Below are positions 1 through 8,915 of a stretch of DNA of 64,000 nucleotides, in pieces (the first letter of the stretch is position 1; the number at the start of each line of letters is the position of its first letter). Origin of the DNA: Lysinibacillus sp. SGAir0095 (GTDB taxonomy: Bacteria > Bacillota > Bacilli > Bacillales_A > Planococcaceae); assembly GCF_005491425.1 (NCBI RefSeq), contig NZ_CP028083.1, forward strand, positions 396,001 through 460,000, read 5' to 3'. The notes under the pieces were generated by a model. It made no database searches. It was not told the DNA's origin and saw nothing but the letters and a program-made list of their open reading frames with translations. The position numbers and the translations under genes are program-made.

Positions 1-1
1 G

Positions 2-1327
2 ACTGTTGAAGTTGAAGTGATGAATAATCCCTACAATTTTCAGCTAGGACAGTTATTTCAAATGGCAGCAAGAATTAATAAAAACAGAAGCTTCTTATTT
101 GTGAGCAAGGTTTTAGGAAAGCATCTTGCCGTCAACCCTAAAATACCTTTGCTTGTAGGAAGTTTACTAGCGATACGCTATTTAGAAGTTGTTCATGGAG
201 AAAGCGACGCACGTGCCGAAAAAATTGCAAAGGCCATTCAAACAAATGAAGGGCTGGAGGAAATATGGGCTTCACTTCAAAAAGACCCAGTTACACTTCC
301 AAGGGCAACAACTTTTGTCGGCTTTGCAGAAACAGCAACAGCACTGGGTCATGCGGTTTTTAGTACATTTAGCAATCATGCTAAGTACATCCATACAACA
401 AGAGAACAAATTGACAATCTCCAGTCCATTATTAATTTTGAAGAAGAGCATTCTCATGCAACAAGTCATAGAGTCTATGCACTGGATTCGGAATTTTTCC
501 AAGACGATAGTGAAGTGGTGCTGGTTGACGATGAAGTCACAACAGGAAAAACGGCAATCAATATTATTCGGACAATCAAAGCCGAGTACCCTTTAAAAAA
601 TAAGTTTACAGTTGTTTCGATTTTAGATTGGCGAACACCGGAGCATCGTGAGCGATACCGTCAATTAGAAGAAGAACTAGACATCACGATTCATACGATT
701 TCATTAATAGACGGCGTGGTTTCCGTAAGTGGAACACCATCAACAGAAGAAAATGGATTGAAAACAGAAAATACTTTTAGGCCGGAAGTGGTTTATTTAC
801 CTGTTTGTCATCTATTATCATCAGAGAACTTTCAACAAAGTGCCTCAACTAGTGTCAATGGGATTATAAACAAATCGAGTTATTTGCATGCAACAGGAAG
901 ATTTGGTCTTTCTATTGAAAAGGAAAAAGAGTTTTCAAACCGCATCCAGGCAGTGGCGAGCTACGTGAAAGAAAAAAGGCGCGGTGAAAAAACATTAGTC
1001 ATTGGTACGGGAGAATTCATGTATTTGCCTATGTATCTTGCTTCTCAAATGGGGGAGGGTGTATATTTTCATTCAACAACACGTAGTCCCATCTATCATA
1101 CAAACCTAAATGACTATACGATTAGGCAAAAATTCATCTTTGATAGTCCCGAGAATCAAGGGGTAACCAACTACCTGTATAATATCCAACCAAATCAATA
1201 TGATGAAGTGTTTATTATTTTTGAAAGAATGTCTTCACTAGAAGCGGCAAGCCCACTAATCGAAGAGTTAAGCAAAGTGAACATCCCCTTTATCAATATA
1301 GTCAATATGACAGAAATCGTAGAGTAG
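2..1327 (+). CDS. PRTase/TRSP-domain protein of a Ter-type stress cluster (5' partial)
   Basis: Probable phosphoribosyltransferase of the Ter (tellurium-resistance-like) stress clusters, where such enzymes are predicted to help make a nucleoside-like metabolite. The PRPP-binding signature VVLVDDEVTTGKT lies near residue 170. The C-terminal TRSP domain shows VIGTGEF and the name-giving STTRSPI near residue 350. The frame is open to the left edge: codons from base 2 read TVEVEV before the GTG at 17, and homologues carry about 20 residues before the NP motif, so the true start is probably outside the window. It ends 40 bases before the StiP gene and heads a four-gene plus-strand run with StiP, HAD and TerD. 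An ATP-grasp gene is often found upstream in such loci but would be out of view. Confidence 0.82.
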   Translation, partial: TVEVEVMNNPYNFQLGQLFQMAARINKNRSFLFVSKVLGKHLAVNPKIPLLVGSLLAIRYLEVVHGESDARAEKIAKAIQTNEGLEEIWASLQKDPVTLPRATTFVGFAETATALGHAVFSTFSNHAKYIHTTREQIDNLQSIINFEEEHSHATSHRVYALDSEFFQDDSEVVLVDDEVTTGKTAINIIRTIKAEYPLKNKFTVVSILDWRTPEHRERYRQLEEELDITIHTISLIDGVVSVSGTPSTEENGLKTENTFRPEVVYLPVCHLLSSENFQQSASTSVNGIINKSSYLHATGRFGLSIEKEKEFSNRIQAVASYVKEKRRGEKTLVIGTGEFMYLPMYLASQMGEGVYFHSTTRSPIYHTNLNDYTIRQKFIFDSPENQGVTNYLYNIQPNQYDEVFIIFERMSSLEAASPLIEELSKVNIPFINIVNMTEIVE

Positions 1328-1367
1328 AGGAGCAAACGCCAACGACAAAAGCATGGAGGCAATATGT

Positions 1368-2477
1368 ATGAACAAACCAATTGTGAAACCGGATAAAATG
1401 GGAAGCTACCTGGAAAAGGATGTCGTTTTTTTATTACGGGATATCAGCAATTTTAAGATTGAAAGAAAGTCAGAGGAAAGAGAAAAACTGATTCAATCGG
1501 GTACACATTATTCGGAAATGCTGCCGGTAGAATACCAACCAACGAAAGAATATCTATCATTATTTCATGATACGTTAGATCAATACTCAAAACGTGTGGC
1601 CATCGCGGTCGGCGTCGTTGCCGAGCAAATCAAGGAAAGAAACGGTCTTGAGCATCTTGTGCTTGTGAGCTTGGCAAGAGCTGGCACACCAATTGGCATA
1701 TTGATTAAGAGGTATTTAGCATTTAAATATAAAGTGGAAATCCCGCATTACTCGATCTCGATTATTCGTGGGCGAGGATTTGATGAGACGGCGATTGACT
1801 ATATTTTTGACCAACATGCGGAGGCAAAAATTCAATTTGTTGATGGCTGGACAGGAAAAGGGGCCATTACTAAAGAGTTAGAAAAATCATGTAAGGCTTA
1901 TACTGAGAAGCATGGCAAGAAATTGGACCCGAGTCTAAGTGTTTTGGCGGACCCTGGTCATTGTGTAAGTATTTATGGGACACGGGACGATTTTTTAATT
2001 CCATCTGCTTGCCTAAATTCAACTGTTTCAGGCTTAGTCAGTCGTACTGTATTGAACCATGACATCATGGATGAAAATGATTTCCATGGTGCGAAGTATT
2101 ACAAGGAATTAGAAGATGCGGACGTTTCCAATCTTTACGTGGATACGTTAGCAAGCGAATTCGAAGTGGTGCAAAACGAAGTAATGGAAAAGCTTGAGGA
2201 ACTAGGAAATGAGGATACAACCCCTTCATGGAAAGGGATGAAATCCGTTGAGAGGATTCAAGAGTTATTCGGAATTCGTAATATCAATTTCATCAAGCCG
2301 GGTGTCGGGGAAACAACACGGGTGTTATTACGACGTGTTCCATGGAAAATCCTCATAAATCCTGAGCATGCGAATGATTTAACCCACATCCTAATGCTGG
2401 CCAAAGAGCGAAATGTGCCGATTGAAGAATGGAAGGACATGTCTTATTCGTGTTGTGGAATCATTAAGGAATTATAA
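1368..2477 (+). CDS. stiP: StiP-family protein (PRTase-like/PELOTA-type) of the Ter stress cluster
   Basis: Matches the family annotated as tellurite-like stress-resistance cysteine protease StiP, known from Ter loci with a C-terminal PELOTA-like RNA-binding region. The core holds LVSLARAGTPIGIL and the C-terminus contains the conserved RVLLRRVPWKILI stretch and ends in SCCGIIKEL. The first in-frame ATG at 1353 is part of the Shine-Dalgarno sequence (GGAGG, 1355-1359), so the ATG at 1368, with 8-base spacing, is the start. It lies between the PRTase gene and a HAD phosphatase gene, and the TTG of the latter follows after 12 bases, so the genes are probably cotranscribed. The protease label is a family name; no catalytic residues were assigned here. 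Confidence 0.82.
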   Translation: MNKPIVKPDKMGSYLEKDVVFLLRDISNFKIERKSEEREKLIQSGTHYSEMLPVEYQPTKEYLSLFHDTLDQYSKRVAIAVGVVAEQIKERNGLEHLVLVSLARAGTPIGILIKRYLAFKYKVEIPHYSISIIRGRGFDETAIDYIFDQHAEAKIQFVDGWTGKGAITKELEKSCKAYTEKHGKKLDPSLSVLADPGHCVSIYGTRDDFLIPSACLNSTVSGLVSRTVLNHDIMDENDFHGAKYYKELEDADVSNLYVDTLASEFEVVQNEVMEKLEELGNEDTTPSWKGMKSVERIQELFGIRNINFIKPGVGETTRVLLRRVPWKILINPEHANDLTHILMLAKERNVPIEEWKDMSYSCCGIIKEL

Positions 2478-2489
2478 GGGGGATATATT

Positions 2490-3293
2490 TTGATACTATT
2501 TACGTCCGATTTAGATCGTACTTTAATCTATTCAAATACAATGATGGAGACATATCCGATAGCTGGAGACGTGATTCCGGTTGAACATAAAGAGGAAAAA
2601 ATCGTTTCTTATATGTCTAGGGATTCTATTGATTTGCTGAAGCAATTTAGTAAAGACCATCTATTTGTACCCGTTACAACCAGAGCAGTTTATGAATATG
2701 AAAGAATCCATGCACTCTCAAAGGATATTAATCCGAAATATGCGATAACGAGTAATGGCGGGACGATTTTAATCGATGGCAAACCCGATTTAGAGTGGAG
2801 TAAAATCGTGAGAAATCGATTGGCAGAACAGTCTCAGCCAAAAGAAGAAATGATTCGGGTGTTTGCCAAGATCCGTCACGAGTCATGGGTTTTAAGGGAA
2901 TTTTACATCGAAGATTTATTTTATATGTTCCGTGTCGATAGAAAGCTGGTGCCACGTGGAGAGCTTGCAGCATTTCAGAAGGAGCTAGCACCAATGGGCT
3001 GGAGTATTTTCCTGCACGGTAGAAAACTATATGTGCTACCGACAAGCTTAAATAAAGCTTATGCCGTTCAATATTTACAAAACTTCGTGGACTATGACCT
3101 ACATGTGGCAGCAGGGGATTCTATGATGGACTACGATATGATTATCGATGCCGATTATGGCTATAGCCAACTACACGGTGAGCTTTACGAAAAGCAGCCG
3201 GATGATGAAAAGGTAATATGGCTAAACGGCATGGGTGCTACGTCGACCGAGGAGCTGCTTCGAAATATATTGGAGCTAAACCTGGTGAGGTAG
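2490..3293 (+). CDS. HAD-superfamily phosphatase of the Ter cluster
   Basis: A haloacid-dehalogenase-type hydrolase of 267 residues. The nucleophile motif FTSDLDRT is at residues 4-11, giving the Asp7-x-Asp9 pair. A threonine-containing motif II, VTTRA, is near residue 60, and a late acidic motif AAGDSMMDYDM is near residue 210. The layout resembles sucrose/trehalose-phosphate-type HAD enzymes with a C2 cap. The start is TTG: AAGGGGG at 2476-2482 overlaps the stop of the previous gene and sits 7 bases upstream. In Ter loci this enzyme is predicted to dephosphorylate the product of the PRTase partner; the substrate here is unknown. Confidence 0.82.
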   Translation: MILFTSDLDRTLIYSNTMMETYPIAGDVIPVEHKEEKIVSYMSRDSIDLLKQFSKDHLFVPVTTRAVYEYERIHALSKDINPKYAITSNGGTILIDGKPDLEWSKIVRNRLAEQSQPKEEMIRVFAKIRHESWVLREFYIEDLFYMFRVDRKLVPRGELAAFQKELAPMGWSIFLHGRKLYVLPTSLNKAYAVQYLQNFVDYDLHVAAGDSMMDYDMIIDADYGYSQLHGELYEKQPDDEKVIWLNGMGATSTEELLRNILELNLVR

Positions 3294-3384
3294 TGGTTTT
3301 AAGTTCATGAAGGAATAGTTCAGATAGGCGAAATAATCGGAATCCGCAATGAAAGTACCTATAAAAATTGGGAGGCTACATTAA

Positions 3385-4011
3385 ATGGTGAATTTAAATA
3401 AAATCGAGTTAAAGAAAAAAGGACAATCCATTAATTTGACCAAAAACAACCAAGTACTTGGTGAAATTTTAGTCAATCTAAATTGGAATCAGCAAAATGC
3501 TGGTAAAAAATCTGGGGGCTTCCTTTCTTCTTTATTAGGTAAGTCAAATAATGTAGATCTTGATTTAGGCTGTTTATATGAGTTGAAAAATGGGGAAAAG
3601 GGCTGTGTACAGGCTTTAGGGAAGGCATTCGGATCTTACGAAAGCTATCCATATGTCCAATTGGATGCAGATGATCGAACTGGTACGGCTACAGGGGGAG
3701 AAAACCTGCGCATTAATGGAAGCAAGATTTCTGAAATTAAACGTGTTTTAGTATATGCGTTTATCTATGAAGGTGTAGCGAATTGGTCACAGGCGGACGG
3801 TGTTGTGACATTAAAGTACCCTGCAGGTCCAGACATTGAAGTGAGGCTGGATGAGCACAAAAATGGGCAAATTATGTGTGCCATTGCCATGATTGAAAAT
3901 GTCAACGACGAAACCTTTAAAGTGGAGCGTCTTGTTGAGTACTTTAATGGCCATAAGAATATGGACCAAGCCTATAACTGGGGCATGAATTGGGTAGCTG
4001 GAAGAAAATAA
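3385..4011 (+). CDS. TerD-family protein
   Basis: TerD-like stress protein of 208 residues, last gene of the plus-strand Ter run. It shows the TerD pattern of acidic, calcium-binding-type loops: VDLDLGCLYEL near residue 57 and QLDADDRTG near residue 92, then ENLRING, IKRVLVYAFIYEG and the SQADGVVTL strand. A good ribosome binding site (GGGAGG, 3370-3375) precedes the ATG. The 91-base gap after the HAD gene could hold an internal promoter, but none is clear. A strong bidirectional hairpin follows. TerD proteins are cytosolic or membrane-surface calcium-binding proteins linked to tellurite, phage and general stress tolerance. Confidence 0.85.
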   Translation: MVNLNKIELKKKGQSINLTKNNQVLGEILVNLNWNQQNAGKKSGGFLSSLLGKSNNVDLDLGCLYELKNGEKGCVQALGKAFGSYESYPYVQLDADDRTGTATGGENLRINGSKISEIKRVLVYAFIYEGVANWSQADGVVTLKYPAGPDIEVRLDEHKNGQIMCAIAMIENVNDETFKVERLVEYFNGHKNMDQAYNWGMNWVAGRK

Positions 4012-4034
4012 TTTTTGGTCAAATCAGCTTAAAA

Positions 4035-4066
4035 AAAGTAGCCCATTTCTAAAAATGGGCTACTTT
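4035..4066. terminator. bidirectional terminator between terD and LysM-CAP gene
   Basis: Perfect 14-base inverted repeat: AAAGTAGCCCATTT, loop CTAA, then its complement, A-rich before and T-rich after. It separates two convergent genes. Confidence 0.85.
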
Positions 4067-4069
4067 ATA

Positions 4070-4699
4070 TTATGATTGAATAAACATTTGAACCCACGCG
4101 CCGTTATAGTAACCGACACCAATCGCATTGTATTGGCCGTTTAGAATATTGGCTCTGTGTCCAGAGGAGTTCATCCAGGAATTCATTACCTCTTGTGGTG
4201 ATTTTTGTCCTTTTGCAATGTTTTCACCAGCAGCTCTATAGGAGATACCGAAACTTTTCAACATATCAAAAGGACTGCCGTAGTTGGGACTCGTGTGGCT
4301 AAAATAATTGCTGTTGATCATATCCATCGCTTTCTTTTCAGCAACATTTTTCACATCTGCTCGATGTTGAAGAGGACCCAATCCCGCTTTTTGTCTTTCG
4401 ATATTCACTAAACGAACGACTTCTTCTTCAAAGCTTGCCACCGGTTTACCGGAATCCTTTAAGCGAATTGTTGAACCAACCTGCATATTCAGTGGGTCAA
4501 CTGAGGGGTTCAGCCTCATTAATTCCTTATAATCCAGCCCGTATCTTTTGGCGATAAACCAGAAAGAATCCCCTTTAGAAACCTTATAATACTCGAATGG
4601 TGGCTCCTTGAACATTTTGATTTCTTGCCCCTGTACAGAATAACTAGACGAAAACAGGAGTAAGGCACAAAATAGAAGGACGCTCGTAATTTTTTTCAT
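4070..4699 (-). CDS. secreted LysM-CAP (SCP/PR1) domain protein
   Basis: Exported 209-residue protein. Residues 1-24 form a signal peptide (KK, then a hydrophobic stretch ending in VQGQ). A LysM domain follows at about residues 37-82 (YYKVSKGDSFWFIAKRYG ... GSTIRL). The rest is a CAP domain with the usual signatures VNIERQKAGLGPL, FSHTSPNYGSPF, AGENIAKG and SWMNSSGHRANIL. This resembles Bacillus YkwD and SafA-linked spore proteins: LysM binds peptidoglycan, while the CAP function is unknown. It has an AAAGGAGGT ribosome binding site. It probably belongs to cell-wall or spore-coat biology rather than to the flanking Ter genes. Confidence 0.85.
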   Translation of the reverse strand: MKKITSVLLFCALLLFSSSYSVQGQEIKMFKEPPFEYYKVSKGDSFWFIAKRYGLDYKELMRLNPSVDPLNMQVGSTIRLKDSGKPVASFEEEVVRLVNIERQKAGLGPLQHRADVKNVAEKKAMDMINSNYFSHTSPNYGSPFDMLKSFGISYRAAGENIAKGQKSPQEVMNSWMNSSGHRANILNGQYNAIGVGYYNGAWVQMFIQS

Positions 4700-4835
4700 C
4701 CTTTACACCTCCTTTGACTGCTCTTATTTTTGATTTTCACTAGTATTTTTATACGGCATATAATTGTTAATTGTTAGATGGAAAGCCATAAAATAAAGTT
4801 TCGAATGGGGATTGATGATTAACTGCATTGGCAAT

Positions 4836-4919
4836 AATCTAGCCACTTTTTGTCGAAATCTAGCCACTTTTTTCAATAATCTAGCCAATATCATCAAAAA
4901 ACCCGCCACTTTCAAATTT
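4836..4919. repeat. four tandem 21-bp repeats (AATCTAGCCA core)
   Basis: Cores start at 4836, 4857, 4878 and 4899, exactly 21 bases apart. The first three share AATCTAGCCA and the fourth is AAACCCGCCA. A T-rich tail follows copies 1 and 2. On the minus strand the array reads as a 7-residue repeat (KVARFRQ type), but I see no convincing gene there. Confidence 0.75.
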
Positions 4920-4990
4920 TAAAAATATTTCAGCTCAATTAAGTACATATTAAGAATGCCCAATAAATTGAGAAGCTTCCTAAAAAAATG

Positions 4991-5026
4991 AAAAAACCCT
5001 TGCTAAGCAAGAGCTTAACAAGGGTT
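4991..5026 (-). terminator. terminator of the VWA/TerD-VWA operon
   Basis: Long hairpin: AACCCTTG/CAAGGGTT arms (4995-5002, 5019-5026) enclose a second TAAGC/GCTTA stem. On the minus strand it is followed by a T-run, so it ends transcription from the genes at 5186-7288. Confidence 0.8.
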
Positions 5027-5152
5027 CAGACTGTTGACAAACGCTCGCATACTGCGTTGGTTGCCTCATTCGTCCTCTCATGAGCTTTAGGTTCTATTCG
5101 AGTCTTCACTCGGCTTCCCGCCTTGTCTGACAAGCGTTTTCAAGACAGTCTG
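5027..5152. repeat. structured non-coding element with imperfect terminal inverted repeats
   Basis: The ends are CAGACTGTTGACAAACGC (5027-5044) and the near-complement of it at 5134-5152. Inside are further hairpins (CGAGT/ACTCG, CTTGTC/GACAAG) and no open reading frame with a ribosome binding site. It lies in the 3' untranslated region of the minus-strand VWA operon, just before its terminator. It could be a REP/MITE-like mobile repeat or a small structured RNA. I cannot check copy number beyond this window, where it is single. Confidence 0.55.
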
Positions 5153-5185
5153 GGTAACCTTTCATTTTTTTTAGAACTATATAAG

Positions 5186-5851
5186 TTATATAATTCCTTT
5201 TTCCTTTGCCTCTTTAAGCCAAGAGGGGAATTCGTTTAACAAATTGTCGTAAAGCTGTTCATCTGTAACTTTTTCGATATCCTCGAAGTGGAAGAAGCTT
5301 GCGTTGTCAATAAAGCGTCCTTCCATTGTGTCCAATTTGCGGAGTACATCAAAATTGGCGTCACCAATGCCTACAAATTGCCAAAAGATTGGCTTGGTAG
5401 AGGATTCTACGATAAATTTCTTGATCCCAGGTTTACAGCCACCATCATTGATGAATATTAAGAAAACGGGTTCATCATTAGGTTCTTCAACCGTGTATTT
5501 TTTCATCACATCAGCCATCACTTGTGGCTCATCGTTACGGCCGAATTTGTGGATTTCCCCATTATTCAAAATGTTCTTTTCAACATAGCCAAGCAAGTTG
5601 TGCTCTGTTACTTCAGGCAGACGAGCGAATTCATTGTCATATACCCAAATGTCCAAAGAGCCATCATCATCAAACTGGGAGGCCACAGCTGCAATTCGTT
5701 CTACAGCTTCTTGTACCTCCCCGACTTTATAGAGACGTCTCATGGAACCAGAAATGTCTAGAACGAGTCCAACTTTTGCTCGAACACCGGTTAAATTTTT
5801 CTTTGTAAGGACGACTTTTACTTTCTCTTTTCTTAATGAAATACTGGACAT
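5186..5851 (-). CDS. VWA-domain protein of the Ter system (TerY/TerF-like)
   Basis: A stand-alone von Willebrand factor A domain of 221 residues. The metal-ion-dependent adhesion site begins with LVLDISGSM near residue 30. DDDGSLDIWVYD and LIFINDGG supply the later acidic positions, followed by IFWQFVGIG and the C-terminal LLNEFPSWLKEA. It shares these motifs with the C-terminal halves of the TerD-VWA proteins at 5915-7288 and 52565-53852. It starts at ATG 5851 behind AGGAGG, 63 bases after its upstream partner, so the two are probably cotranscribed. In Ter systems VWA proteins are predicted to assemble TerD-type partners in a metal-dependent way. Confidence 0.85.
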   Translation of the reverse strand: MSSISLRKEKVKVVLTKKNLTGVRAKVGLVLDISGSMRRLYKVGEVQEAVERIAAVASQFDDDGSLDIWVYDNEFARLPEVTEHNLLGYVEKNILNNGEIHKFGRNDEPQVMADVMKKYTVEEPNDEPVFLIFINDGGCKPGIKKFIVESSTKPIFWQFVGIGDANFDVLRKLDTMEGRFIDNASFFHFEDIEKVTDEQLYDNLLNEFPSWLKEAKEKGII

Positions 5852-5914
5852 TGTTGCCTCCTAAAGATGAGATTCGATTATATTTGGTCATTCGAAGATC
5901 CTAAGTCGTTTATT

Positions 5915-7288
5915 TTATTCGATTAACCCTTTTTGGGAAGCCGTTTTTACCCAAGCAGGATATTCAGTCATAAGTAAATCGTAGAGCTCTGTGTCCGAAA
6001 CCTCCAGTGGATCCTCTACACTAAAGAAGTTGGCATTATCTAGATAGCGGCCACTTAATTCGTCTAATTGCTCCAAGAAGGTGAAATCAGATTGGAAAAT
6101 ACTATTAAAGAAGCCACTTTTCTTTTTTGCACTTTTGTTTGACTTACCAATGGCCATGAACTGCCAGAAAATCGGCTCATAGGACGAATATTGGATATGG
6201 TTCGTTGCATCAGCTCTATCAAATGGGGCACCGTCCGTAACAAACATTACATAAACGGGGTGCTTTTGCGGGTAGGGTTTGTCACGTTTGCCACCGGAAC
6301 CTACATAATTTTTGCGGATAATTTTCATGGCTTTCCCGTAGAACGTATTGCCCTCCAGTGGATACTGCTTGATTAACCGGTCTACAGAGCCATTAAAGTT
6401 ATCGATGGTGATTTCCCCTGCGTCATAGGCATTTTTGCCGAATAAAAACACATCAATGGAGCCGTCATCATCAAAGCGAGTCCCTAGTGCCAAGATTCTT
6501 TCAACAAATTCTTGAATCTTGCCCGAGCGGTACATTTTTGACATAGAGCCAGAAATATCAAGGCAAAGTGCAACCTTCGCAGTATGATTTTGAAGCCCGA
6601 CTTTTTCTAGTAAAATTTTGGCTTTTTTTGAAAGATCCAATAATTTCGGTGCCTTTTGTTCCATCTTTTTCTCAAGTAGAACTTTCTTATCAAGTACTGG
6701 TGCAGCGGAAGCCGTCGATGCAGCAGAAATTGGCTCTTGCGCTGTTGCAGAGATGGCAGCCTGTTCTTCTGAAGCAGTACCGCCAAAGCTTGTTAATAAA
6801 GCAGCAAGCCCTCCATCAAAGCCACTCCCAACAGATGAAACCTTCCATATGGACTTATAATTATAAATTTCAGTGATAATCACAGCTTTTTCGTTTTTGA
6901 AATCATTTGCAGTAAAGGAATAGTCAAGTAGCGTTTGATTTTCTGCTTTAATTTTTAGGAAACCGTTTTGAATCATTCCCATTGTTCCGTTTCCGTCGAT
7001 TGTTGCTGTAAAAACGAGATAATGGATGGAAGAAGGGATAGTGGCTAGATCAATAAAAAATGATCCGCTGCCGTTCCCAAGATTTCTAAGTTGAATTTCG
7101 TTGGATGGGGAATTTAATTGATTGTAAAAAATCATATATCGATCGTCAGTCAGTTGCTTTTTCTGGTCTAGCCCAAAACACGTAATATCCATTTCAAAAT
7201 TTGATGCGACATTCACCTCTACTTCTAATTGAGTTGTAGAAGTAAAATCAGATACATTTACTTTTTCACCACGAATTAAAGTTTTCAT
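5915..7288 (-). CDS. TerD-VWA fusion protein
   Basis: A 457-residue two-domain protein. Residues 1-175 form a TerD-like domain (ASNFEMDITCFGLD, ITEIYNYKSIWKVSSVG). An Ala/Ser/Glu-rich linker follows at about 175-215. A VWA domain fills about 235-457, with metal-site motif LCLDISGSMSKMY, then DDDGSIDVFLFG and FVTDGAPFD, and ends in YPAWVKTAS. It starts behind GGAGGG and precedes the single-domain VWA gene. A TATAAT-like box lies 39-44 bases upstream of the start (7327-7332, minus strand). Probable role: calcium- or metal-responsive scaffold of the Ter stress system. It is a paralogue of the damaged gene at 52565-53852. Confidence 0.87.
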   Translation of the reverse strand: MKTLIRGEKVNVSDFTSTTQLEVEVNVASNFEMDITCFGLDQKKQLTDDRYMIFYNQLNSPSNEIQLRNLGNGSGSFFIDLATIPSSIHYLVFTATIDGNGTMGMIQNGFLKIKAENQTLLDYSFTANDFKNEKAVIITEIYNYKSIWKVSSVGSGFDGGLAALLTSFGGTASEEQAAISATAQEPISAASTASAAPVLDKKVLLEKKMEQKAPKLLDLSKKAKILLEKVGLQNHTAKVALCLDISGSMSKMYRSGKIQEFVERILALGTRFDDDGSIDVFLFGKNAYDAGEITIDNFNGSVDRLIKQYPLEGNTFYGKAMKIIRKNYVGSGGKRDKPYPQKHPVYVMFVTDGAPFDRADATNHIQYSSYEPIFWQFMAIGKSNKSAKKKSGFFNSIFQSDFTFLEQLDELSGRYLDNANFFSVEDPLEVSDTELYDLLMTEYPAWVKTASQKGLIE

Positions 7289-7525
7289 AGACCCTCCATT
7301 TAAAAATAAACTAAAAGCATATATCCATTATATCCCATTTGAAGTAGTGATAGGTTTTAACTTTGTGTTTTAGGGAAATGAAATTTAGTATGAGATGCTT
7401 TTTTTAGAGTAACGGTTGTTAAGTAGATTCCAACAGAAATTGGGAAGAATTTCTAGCTTCGTTGATACATAGAATAGTATTATGTTGATTTTTCCTAAAA
7501 ATATACAAGTTAGTAGGAGGTCTCT

Positions 7526-8845
7526 ATGAAAAAGCTTTTTAGTATACTAGTTTCGATAATATGTCTTAGTTTTGCTATGAGTATCCAATCAAATGCTCTG
7601 GCGGACACCTCTGGGACGAACGAGATACCGAAGAAAGCCATGGCTAGTTTCCCGGATGTCAAAGAAGATCACTATGCATATGAGGCAGTCGCTTGGGCAA
7701 AGGCAAATAGCATTGTGAGTGGCTATGAAGATGGGAATTTTGGGCCGAACAATAAAGTGAGTGAGGCACAATTTGCAGTCATGTTACAAAATTTCTTCGA
7801 ATTAAATAAGGTAGACAAACAGCTTACTAAAGAGACTCCTGCCAAACATTGGGCAGATCCTGTATATAATTCCTTAGCTTCATATGGAGTACCTTTGAAT
7901 GGCTATTTCGATCATTCGCTAAGAAATCTGCCAGCGAAGAGAGGCTTAGTTGCGCAAGCCTTAGTTTATTTAGGCCATGATCGTTTGGATTTAGAGAATT
8001 CGATTCAGTTTTTGTTAGATCATCAAGTTTCTACTGGACAAAATCATGATAAAAAAGAACATGTATTAGAATTTTTCGGTTATAAAAATGATCTCACTCG
8101 CGCTCAAGTCATTACTTTTTTATATAAGATGAATCAAATTGAATTGAATACGGTTAGTGAAACGGCCTTAAACACAGCTGGTAATGGTGATTCATTGGAT
8201 GAGTTAGCCAAACAGGCAAAAGCAAAGGTGCATGGTGAGCTGGGTATTCTTTCTAAAAAAGAAGCAAAGAAAGTTGTAAATGAGACCCTGTCTGGAATTA
8301 TTGACACATTCAATCGTTTAGGGGAAGAACATAATTGGTCATTTGAAAACCATCCCGATTTTACTATTTTAAGACCAGAACTATTAAAATATGCATCTGA
8401 AAATTTTACGGATGGATTCTTAAAAGATGCGAAAAATGATTTTTATTGTTCTTGTGATGTACCTCCATATCCATATGCTGCTTTAGATATACGTTTTACT
8501 GTACATGAAAACTCAAGTGAACGTGTTGTAGCCTCTTCCATCGAATTCGATCATATGGTTGCAGGGGGTAGTTCAGTCTACTTTACGTTAGTCAAGGAAG
8601 ATGAAAGATGGGTAATGGATAATTATAAATGGGTTTCACTAGAAGAAGAGCCGATTCACCTAACGTGGGAAGAAGTAAAAACCCATATGGAAAAAGACGG
8701 TACGAAGATAGAACTTTTAAATACTACAGAGCATAATGGAAAAACGATATATATTATTAAGTATGGTGAAAGACAAGAAATTATCGGTGTCTATGCTGAT
8801 AATACAGGGCATTTGTGGGAAGTGCCTTCCTCTTTATTGCCATAA
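7526..8845 (+). CDS. SLH-domain cell-surface protein
   Basis: Exported 439-residue protein with a signal peptide (residues 1-26, ending SNALA). Two recognisable S-layer-homology repeats follow: FPDVKEDHYAYEAV ... SGYEDGNFGPN (about 42-95) and a divergent one, HWADPVYNSLASYGVPLNGY (about 112-165). A third, weak repeat is around 185-210 (LTRAQVITFLYKM). SLH domains bind pyruvylated secondary cell-wall polymers. The C-terminal half is unfamiliar but has an NTF2-like look (FTILRPELLKYA ... YFTLVKEDERWVMDNYKW), with an unusual CSC pair near residue 311. It has a good AGGAGG site, is a single gene, and is followed by a hairpin terminator. Confidence 0.82.
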   Translation: MKKLFSILVSIICLSFAMSIQSNALADTSGTNEIPKKAMASFPDVKEDHYAYEAVAWAKANSIVSGYEDGNFGPNNKVSEAQFAVMLQNFFELNKVDKQLTKETPAKHWADPVYNSLASYGVPLNGYFDHSLRNLPAKRGLVAQALVYLGHDRLDLENSIQFLLDHQVSTGQNHDKKEHVLEFFGYKNDLTRAQVITFLYKMNQIELNTVSETALNTAGNGDSLDELAKQAKAKVHGELGILSKKEAKKVVNETLSGIIDTFNRLGEEHNWSFENHPDFTILRPELLKYASENFTDGFLKDAKNDFYCSCDVPPYPYAALDIRFTVHENSSERVVASSIEFDHMVAGGSSVYFTLVKEDERWVMDNYKWVSLEEEPIHLTWEEVKTHMEKDGTKIELLNTTEHNGKTIYIIKYGERQEIIGVYADNTGHLWEVPSSLLP

Positions 8846-8877
8846 GAAGCTATATAAATAGAAGTTAGTTAAATGAT

Positions 8878-8915
8878 GTAACCCATTAAAGTGAAAGCTT
8901 TAGTGGGTTACTTTT
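8878..8915 (+). terminator. terminator after SLH gene
   Basis: 14-base stem GTAACCCATTAAAG with one G-U pair, 6-base loop, followed by TTTT. Confidence 0.85.

Noticed and set aside
4724-4915. 63-codon minus-strand frame over the 21-bp repeats
   Set aside because: No ribosome binding site, composition explained by the repeat array, no family resemblance.
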